64,000 nucleotides of DNA from Plicaturopsis crispa FD-325 SS-3 (taxonomy: Eukaryota; Basidiomycota; Agaricomycetes; Amylocorticiales; Amylocorticiaceae), in NCBI GenBank assembly GCA_000827205.1, contig KN832555.1:3473550-3537549 (forward strand), given 5' to 3'. Shown here one piece after another: positions 58,354 to 64,000 of the stretch; position 1 is the first letter of the stretch, and each line of letters starts with the position of its first letter. The notes below the pieces were generated by a model. It did no database searches and was not told the DNA's origin. It was given only the letters and a program-made list of their open reading frames with translations. Both the position numbers and the translations under genes were made by a program.

Positions 58354-60374
58354 TCAGAATATAGTAGCCATGGATCCGCTATCGTCTCCCGCCAAATGAG
58401 CCATCGCTTTGCCCCCGCCACCAGGCCCATTCTTTCCGAACGTAAACCCAACCCAGACACCTCGGCCAAATGGCTCATCTTTCTCTTTGACCTTCTCGAC
58501 ATTGGCCTGCTTCTCCTTGACTTCGGCGTACTTGGCCATGTCTTCAACGGAGGTGAAGTCATCGTAATAGCCGGTGTCGATCTCAGAGTCCAGGGCGGGC
58601 ACGAACGGTGCGCGGACAGAGCGCTGGTCTTCCCATTTGACGCGCTCGAAAAACGGATGGTTGATCACTTGGGCAAGGGTAGCGTATCGGACGCTTGCGT
58701 GGGCAATGAGTCTACTCCGATGTGGTGAGCAAAAGCAGAGGGCGAGTCAGGGTGCCACATACCGGGTAACGGCATCCCAAGCGACGTCGGACAAATTGAA
58801 AATGAGATCTTCCGGTTTCTCGTACTCGGGGCGTCGGAGAACCTTGGTCCAGTTCTTCAAATTCGTCCATGTCTCTTCGGGTGTCTCGCCGCTAAATGGG
58901 GGGAAACCTGCGAGGAACTCGAACAGAATGCAGCCGAGCGACCAGAAATCGACGGAGTACGTGTACGGTTTACCGCGGAGAACTTCTGGCGCCATATAGT
59001 CTGGAGAACCGACGATTGAGTCCGCGTATCTGGGATCTTCGTTCCTAATGGAGCGGTATATCGAGCGTCGTTCAAGGGTTGAGCGATGGACGACCTGGTT
59101 GTCTTTGACTTTGTCCAACTGGAGGGAGTGTCAGCTAAAGTGGAGGTGAAGTAAGCCTTGCCACGTACTTTCACTTTCAAGGACTCGATGCGCTTCGGAT
59201 TGAGTGCACCCGTCGCGAGACCAAAGTCTGTTAATTTGACGTGTCCGGTGCCATCCACTAAGAAGTTCTAGGGAAGGAGTCAGCGAGATAAGGAATATTA
59301 GAGATACGTAACATACCTCTGGCTTCAAGTCTCGATGAATGTAACCCAATTTGTGCAATTCGTTGACAGCGGCGAACATCTCGCTGATGTAGAACCGTGC
59401 ATGTTCCTCCTTAAGCACTCCGGAGTTGTTGAGCAGAGTGCGGAAGTCACCGCCCGGAACGTACTCCATAGCGAGGTAGACATGCTGGGCATCCTGAAAT
59501 GCGTAGAGGAGGCGGACAAGCCAGTCGGTCTTCGTCGCGGTCAGGATGTCGCGCTCTACTAAAACGTGGCGAACCTGAGGCATGATAAGCGAGAAACCAG
59601 TTTTAGCACGACATGGGACCTACTTCGTCCATCTTGAACAACGTGCGCTTTTTCATCTTCTTAAGCGCACAGACTTCGCCGGTCTCTTGCTTCCGGGCCA
59701 AGAACACCTCCCCATAGCCGCCTTGACCGACTTGTGCGATGATATGGAATTGATCGACGCGCAGTTTCGTGCGGCGGCGTCTGAGCACCACTCGTTCGCG
59801 GCCACAGTACGATTTGAACTCCTTTGTGTATTCCGCTGAAGTCAAGCCACGAGTAGATGTATCTGCGTCAAATTTGGCGCGTCGCTCCTTGCGGTTCGCG
59901 AGGTAGCCCAGGGTCTGAAAGTAATAGTCGAGGAAATCTGAGTAAGATGGCTAGCTCAGCGTACAGCACAGAAAGAGCGGTCGTGATGAACATACAAAGT
60001 TGTGCGACCGTTGCCTTGCGTTTGACCTCTGGGCTCTCGAGCAGCTCGCGCTCCCAGAGTTGTAAGCCGCCACCATGTTTCAGAGTGGTACCGCCGCCAC
60101 GCGCAGTTTCCATTCTGATGTCGTCGTTGAGAGAGATCCCGGGCTTGGCGGTGCCCATGCGTATATCTGGAAGGCCGACCGCGGTCATCCCTTTGGCAGT
60201 GTCCATGTGGATATCGCGATAGACATGGTTGTTCTCCTTTTGAAGCAGGGGCAATGGGACTGCATCGTGTTTCTTGGGAGATGACGGGATCGATCCCTGC
60301 TGAGTAGATTTCTTTGTAGGCGACTGCGGTCTCGACGACGGTTCAGCAGACTTTTGAGCGCGGTTTGCCAACAT
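58354..60374 (-). CDS. AGC kinase of the Dbf2/Sid2 (NDR) family
   Basis: About 530 residues. Basic N-terminus, then the Mob1-binding helix VKRKATVAQL-YFLDYYFQT. The kinase domain opens VGQGGYGEVFLARK; the catalytic Lys is in CALKKMKKRTLF; the catalytic loop is YIHRDLKPENFLVD, the DFG is LTDFGLA, and a family-specific insert is followed by the activation segment SIVGSPDYMAPEVL and WSLGCILFEFLAGFPPFSG. The Ser-Pro-Asp-Tyr form and the PFSG...ETWTNL region are those of Dbf2/Sid2, the septation (SIN/MEN) kinases activated by Mob1. The tail has a hydrophobic-motif-like WVGFTFG. Both upstream in-frame ATGs at 60449 and 60560 are possible starts; 60374 is a choice based on composition. Confidence 0.92.
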
Positions 60375-60482
60375 TGTCCGTTGTAAGAGAGATCGTTTTG
60401 CGATCAACTCCGAGTTCGGCTTTTTGGCCAACGCGACGCGAACCACCATCACGTGTCGGTGCGGGGAAACCGCGCGCGAAAT

Positions 60483-60506
60483 ATTATTATTATTATTATT
60501 ATTATT
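60483..60506 (+). repeat. (ATT)8 microsatellite in shared promoter
   Basis: Eight perfect ATT units between the divergent kinase and SPC25 genes. On the minus strand it reads (AAT), i.e. Asn codons in frame with the kinase, if translation starts further upstream. Confidence 0.85.
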
Positions 60507-60558
60507 TATCTGCTTTCTTTCGTTGACCACCACCTCGACGCCCGCCGTTTGACCCGCC

Positions 60559-61463
60559 ATGAACAAACCAGCTCGCGTTCGCCCCATTGATCTCGCCGCT
60601 CTCATTCCTCTCGACTCTAATCCGCAAATTGATCTCAAATTACACGCTTATGAGGCGTCTACTCGTAACTTTCTAAAGGCAGTCGCGAACTACACAAGTC
60701 GCGCTACGACAGAGATAACCAACCGCCGGAATGCCCAAGTCGAAGAGAGGAAGCGGCTGGCGGAGAGAATACAGGCCGTCGAAACAGAGACAAATCAGTG
60801 TAAAGTGAGAGAAATCGAGTTGATTGCCAGTACGTGTCTTGCCTCTCAGTGTTGGCGTGTACTGACCGCGTTGGTTCACAGCGTTGGAGGCAGAGCAGAA
60901 TGAAAAGAGGGAGGCCGAACTATCCGTGGCCGCGCTGAAGCGCCAACTAGCGTCGCTGCGCAAACAGATCGGTTCCGTCGATGTAGAAATCGAACAATAC
61001 CGAGCGCTTACCGCAAATCTTCGTCAGGGTGCGTGTGCGACATCTTCCTAACCGCCGCCTGCTCATGTTAGATCACGTCCAGAGAAAGACAAAGAGCGCC
61101 TCACGCTTGAAACCTACGCAGCGCGTGTTTCACCGGAATTGCACGCATGCGAACGCAACTTACGATGTATGGTAGAGGGCATAGAGAAGGATAGGTTACT
61201 TGTGCGGTTTGCACAAGTAGACCCAGCAGATCCGGATCGAGAATTCAGTTTGGTCCTTGACGTTTCGAGCCGGTCCTACAAAGGTGACATTTATCTTCTC
61301 CGATACAACTTTACTCATACTGATGGAACACTTTCCAGTCTTAACTTCAACCCCACTGCTTCCCACATTGCCAATACTATTGGACGCGTTAAATGAGTCA
61401 AGGGACATCTATGGATTCATCAAGGAGGCACGCCGGGCTTTTAGTGACCTTGTGATCCATTAA
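60559..61463 (+). CDS. SPC25: Kinetochore protein Spc25 (NDC80 complex)
   Basis: About 245 residues in three or four exons. Residues 1-50 are globular, then a long coiled coil (EERKRLAERIQAVETE, EAEQNEKREAEL, KRQLASLRKQI). The C-terminal RWD-like domain reads DRLLVRFAQVDPADPDREFS and SRSYK-VLTSTPLLPTLPI, ending FIKEARRAFSDLVIH-stop. The RFxxxDPxDPxREFSxVLD signature is that of Spc25, which with Spc24 anchors NDC80 to the inner kinetochore. It starts two bases from a possible start codon of the divergent kinase, in a CATG palindrome. Confidence 0.9.
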
Positions 61464-61646
61464 TACAGTATGTTATGTTATATTATCTTTGTTTGGTCTA
61501 CATGTGGGCTTTCCTCCTCCCTGTAGTTAGTGACTAGTGATGTGTGAATCAGGCAGTTAATTTCAATCAGGGGAGGTACACACTGCACAGGCACCTACCC
61601 ACCCGGCCTTGGGAGTTGCCAATCAGGAAAAAAATAGGAAGCGTTG

Positions 61647-61818
61647 TAGCGGAATGTAGCCATTATAGCAGCTGTAGCGTTTTTGCTTACCCCCCGATCT
61701 GTAGGCAATTATAGCTGCCTCGACAATAAGTATAGCACATATTAGCACTAATAGCTTGCTGGCACGGTATATAGCTACAATCGCATAGCGCTATGTAGCC
61801 AGTATTGTGGCACATAGC
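61647..61818 (+). repeat. TAGC-dense stretch
   Basis: The word TAGC occurs 12 times in about 172 bases, mostly as ATAGC or GTAGC, several with flanking TATAGC. Less than one copy would be expected by chance. Such iterated short words are common in subterminal regions of DNA transposons and may be binding sites of a transposase; that is a guess. Confidence 0.6.
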
Positions 61819-62523
61819 ATGACAGGTATATCATAGGATACAGCAATTGTACTGAAATTCGGAATCACACAGCATGAACGGGGCACCGGGGTTTGCATTG
61901 AGAACATCAGGATGGCATTCGTAATAGCTACGACCTTCTACCGGCCACAATATCATGGTTCACGCGTCCTCTCCATCAGGGCCCTCCTCGTCGTCGTCAA
62001 GATCAGTTGCAGTGTCGTCTTCGTACTCCCTGATAGCGGCTTTGATCGCCTCATGTCACGAACCGACCATTCCCAACACCGGCCCGAGCTCCTAACACCG
62101 GTCCGAGGAAGCGCTCGTGCGAACGTCGGTCCCGCGGAGCCACCAACGCGTCGCCGCGGGAAACCAGTATGGCCGCTCTGGCCCCAGCGCGACCATAATA
62201 CCCGCATCAACCTCGAGGATTCGACCGGCAAACCTCCCGCATGCCTTAAACCCGCGTACCGCTTTGCCGAACCACAGCCCCGCCTACGCGAGCAGCCAGC
62301 AAGCCACGTGTATCACACCATCAACACGTGGGCGATACCCGATCGGAGCCAGCCTATCCGCGGCGCAGCCACCATATGCTCACCGCGGCTAGCTACGACG
62401 CCTAGACGCACTATTCCTTTTCCTTGCTATTTATCCCCACTAAACACTAACATGCTCACCTTTGAACTGATCCACACAAGCGCGCCGCGTCCCGGGTTTC
62501 AGTCCGGTACGCGACCCGCACAG

Positions 62524-62531
62524 TATATAAG
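62524..62531 (+). promoter_or_regulatory. TATA box, possibly of a retrotransposon LTR
   Basis: TATATAAG in context GCACAGTATATAAGCCTC, followed by a C/T-rich region and the gag-like frame 630 bases on. Suits a Pol II promoter in an LTR. Motif evidence only. Confidence 0.45.
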
Positions 62532-63158
62532 CCTCATACCTTGTACATACTACCTTAGATTTGAAATTGTGTTCTTACATCTGAACTGCGCGACAGCAAC
62601 CTCGTCTCCTCGCTCCCCCTCTTCCCTCGTCGTCTTACCATTTTCTAAGTCCCCACCGCCATCGCGCGGCCCTCTCGTAGCTTTCTACTCCTCCGCGGCC
62701 CGCTGCACTGCCACCTTGTCCGTTCTTCTCTTGCTCTACTAACTCTTGCTTCGCTCTATCCTCTCCCGTCGCTCGGCTTCTCTCTTCCTAACCCGCTGCT
62801 TGGGCTTGATTCTCTTCTTCTCCCGTCGCTGGGCTTACTCTGACCGCGCCGAGTACTAACTTGATTAGAACCCTTACAGGAACCCTCTTATACATTTCGT
62901 TAAACCCTTTCCGCGGCGCCGCCCGACCCGCGGAGCCTCCACCTACTTCATCCAGAGTCTCGCGCCGCCTCGCATCACCTCCCGCGGCCCCGCGCAGCCT
63001 CCCGCGGCTTTCCGCAGCCTCTAAAAACCACTTTCCGCGATCGTCCTACCGAGTCCGCAGAATTCGCTCCGCCGCCGTCGCCTATCGGTTCAGACCCCCT
63101 TCGGTTCTGCCCCTTACATAATTTCAAATCTCCCCTCGCCTCACGATCGCTCGTCTCC

Positions 63159-63506
63159 ATGTCTTACGCGACTACGGAGAATGTTGGAACCTCCCAACAA
63201 CAGGAATATCCTCCTCTTCCACCATCCCCAGTAGGCGGAAGATCATCCACCCTCAGTCACGGTCACGAAGCAGACCCACGAATCTCGCAAAGCTCCTATA
63301 ACCGTTCGGGTTCACATCCGGCGCCCCCACCTTCGCGAACACATTATAGTTCCGAAGCCTCTCAGGTCTTAGAGAGCCGGATTTACACTCCTACTCGTTA
63401 CCGAAACCCGGATGTCGCCAATAACCGGGGAGTAGATCTCAACGCCCGATCGGGCAGAGTGTGGTTTGCACGAGATCTTCTATTGGATATCGGGGTCAAC
63501 AACTAA
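63159..63506 (+). CDS. Gag-like fragment or unknown open frame
   Basis: 115-codon frame starting MSYATTENVGTSQQQEYPPL, low complexity with Pro, Ser and Arg, and ending LLLDIGVNN. It has the composition of fungal Gag N-termini but no zinc knuckle or capsid motif. It ends just before the repeated units of a minus-strand copia LTR, so it may be a gag truncated by that insertion. It could also be LTR-internal chance coding. Confidence 0.25.
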   Translation: MSYATTENVGTSQQQEYPPLPPSPVGGRSSTLSHGHEADPRISQSSYNRSGSHPAPPPSRTHYSSEASQVLESRIYTPTRYRNPDVANNRGVDLNARSGRVWFARDLLLDIGVNN

Positions 63507-63543
63507 AGAACCGAATGGGACCTTGAGGGACGCGCAAGTGCCG

Positions 63544-63624
63544 CTAGATGCAAGATAGCAAACTCAGTCGTCGTGAATATAAGTGAACGACTATATTATG
63601 TACCTAGATGCAAGATAGCAAACT
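63544..63624 (+). repeat. Direct repeat inside the copia LTR
   Basis: CTAGATGCAAGATAGCAAAC occurs at 63544 and again at 63604, an exact 60-base offset. A second 30-base unit (63563-63592) recurs at 63676-63705. Confidence 0.9.
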
Positions 63625-63674
63625 ATAGGTACAGTAAGTATTAAGTAGCTTTAGTGTAATAGCAATGGAACATA

Positions 63675-63709
63675 CCTCAGTCGTCGTGAATATAAGTGAA
63701 CGACTGAGG
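63675..63709. repeat. Perfect hairpin in copia LTR
   Basis: CCTCAGTCGT (63675-63684) and ACGACTGAGG (63700-63709) form a 10-bp stem around a 15-base loop. The earlier copy at 63563-63592 keeps only the inner AGTCGT/ACGACT part. Confidence 0.85.
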
Positions 63710-63833
63710 AAAAGAAAAGAGACGCGACGCGTCGAAAAGTCCATGAAGTTCCGAGATCCGAATAAACGTCCGAAGGAAGTTCACTTAGGGGCTAAGTCCA
63801 AATAAGGAAATAGGAAAGGAACGAGAACGTATA

Positions 63834-64000
63834 CTATGGTAAATGTCCATTCACAACACTCCCACTCGGGCGAAGTTTCATTCCCAACATCTCCAAAAAG
63901 CGCGTGTGCTTTTGTCCAGTGAGCCCCTTGGTCATGCCATCCGCGACCATGTCATTCGTTGGCACATACTCTAAGTTGATAGAGCCGTCTGCAATTGCAA
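63834..64000 (-). CDS. Ty1/copia Pol C-terminus (RNase H end), runs off window
   Basis: The minus strand encodes INLEYVPTNDMVADGMTKGL followed by KHTRFLEMLGMKLRPSGS, the standard end of copia RNase H (YVPTxxMxADxxTKxL, HxxFxxxLG). Coding continues seven codons past the LTR edge before stop TAG at 63834-63836. The rest of the element is to the right of the window. In this stretch the frame is open, with no break. Confidence 0.85.
   Translation of the reverse strand, partial: AIADGSINLEYVPTNDMVADGMTKGLTGQKHTRFLEMLGMKLRPSGSVVNGHLP

Larger units (their letters stand above)
61464..63158. mobile_element. Transposon-derived region (unresolved element)
   Basis: Base usage differs sharply from the genes. 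It begins with a TAGC-rich stretch (listed separately), then a GC-rich block with CCGCGG and similar words (62100-62400, 62890-63110), a TATATAAG box and C/T-rich leader (62580-62700). Long frames such as 61912-62742 lack a recognised domain. The pattern is that of an LTR plus leader of a retrotransposon, upstream of the gag-like frame at 63159, but I could not find matching LTR ends or a primer-binding site. Confidence 0.4.
63544..63858 (-). mobile_element. 3' LTR of a minus-strand copia element (right edge fixed, left edge open)
   Basis: The right edge is clear: on the minus strand the LTR starts TGTTGTGAATGG directly after a purine-rich tract GAGTGGGAG (63859-63867), itself following the pol coding end. 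The left edge is not resolved; a TGTTGG at 63182 would give matching TGTTG/CAACA ends and a 677-bp LTR. The interval listed is the minimal stretch, containing duplicated units (see repeats). Confidence 0.6.

Noticed and set aside
61912-62742. 276-codon plus frame in the transposon block
   Set aside because: Composition follows local GC-rich low-complexity DNA; no retroelement or other domain recognised.
1-64000. tRNA, rRNA, CRISPR or secondary-metabolite cluster
   Set aside because: I found no B-box-like GGTTCGANTCC pair with cloverleaf, no rRNA-like block, no regular spacer repeats, and no core biosynthetic enzymes next to the P450 or ABC genes.

Overview
The window is nuclear DNA of a basidiomycete fungus, most probably an Agaricomycete. 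Genes are compact and broken by many introns of about 50-60 nt with GT(A/C)AGT-like donors and CTNAC branch sites. The secreted aspartic protease is of the polyporopepsin kind, and the proteins are fungal throughout. I could not fix the species. Exons were joined by eye from splice signals and family similarity, so internal exon borders are less certain than gene identity.

Layout. 0-8 kb: 3' part of an ABCC-type ABC transporter, then an UNC93-like membrane protein. 8-15 kb: a GIGYF/Smy2-type GYF protein and an acetyl-CoA transporter (SLC33A1-like), both minus. 16-28 kb: cytochrome P450, Vps4 ATPase, a small SH3/Tudor-like unknown protein, CAND1 and a secreted aspartic protease. 29-35 kb: a large Gln-rich protein ending in a Bni4/Afr1-like module, and a FAD-dependent oxidoreductase. 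35-43 kb: an RNase III-domain protein with a SUMO-interaction-like motif, the meiotic MutS homologue MSH4, and VPS72/Swc2. 43-50 kb: a mitochondrial ribosomal protein, GET2, an Age2-type ARF-GAP and leukotriene A4 hydrolase/aminopeptidase. 50-61 kb: a Ser-rich unknown protein, the small OST5 subunit, YOP1/REEP, a second UNC93-like gene, a Dbf2/Sid2 kinase and the kinetochore protein Spc25. 61.5-64 kb: transposon-derived DNA ending in the 3' end of a minus-strand Ty1/copia element.

Most genes are unrelated housekeeping genes packed head-to-head or tail-to-tail, several sharing divergent promoters of 110-260 bp (VPS72/MRP, GET2/AGE2, OST5/YOP1, SID2/SPC25). I see no biosynthetic cluster, CRISPR array, rRNA or tRNA. 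I found no convincing new multi-gene system. The items most worth a second look are the RNase III protein with a disordered tail and SIM, genes and exons hidden by splitting (OST5, first exon of VPS72), a GC-AG intron, an unexplained spliced minus-strand transcription unit at 52-53 kb, and the repeat architecture of the retrotransposon end.
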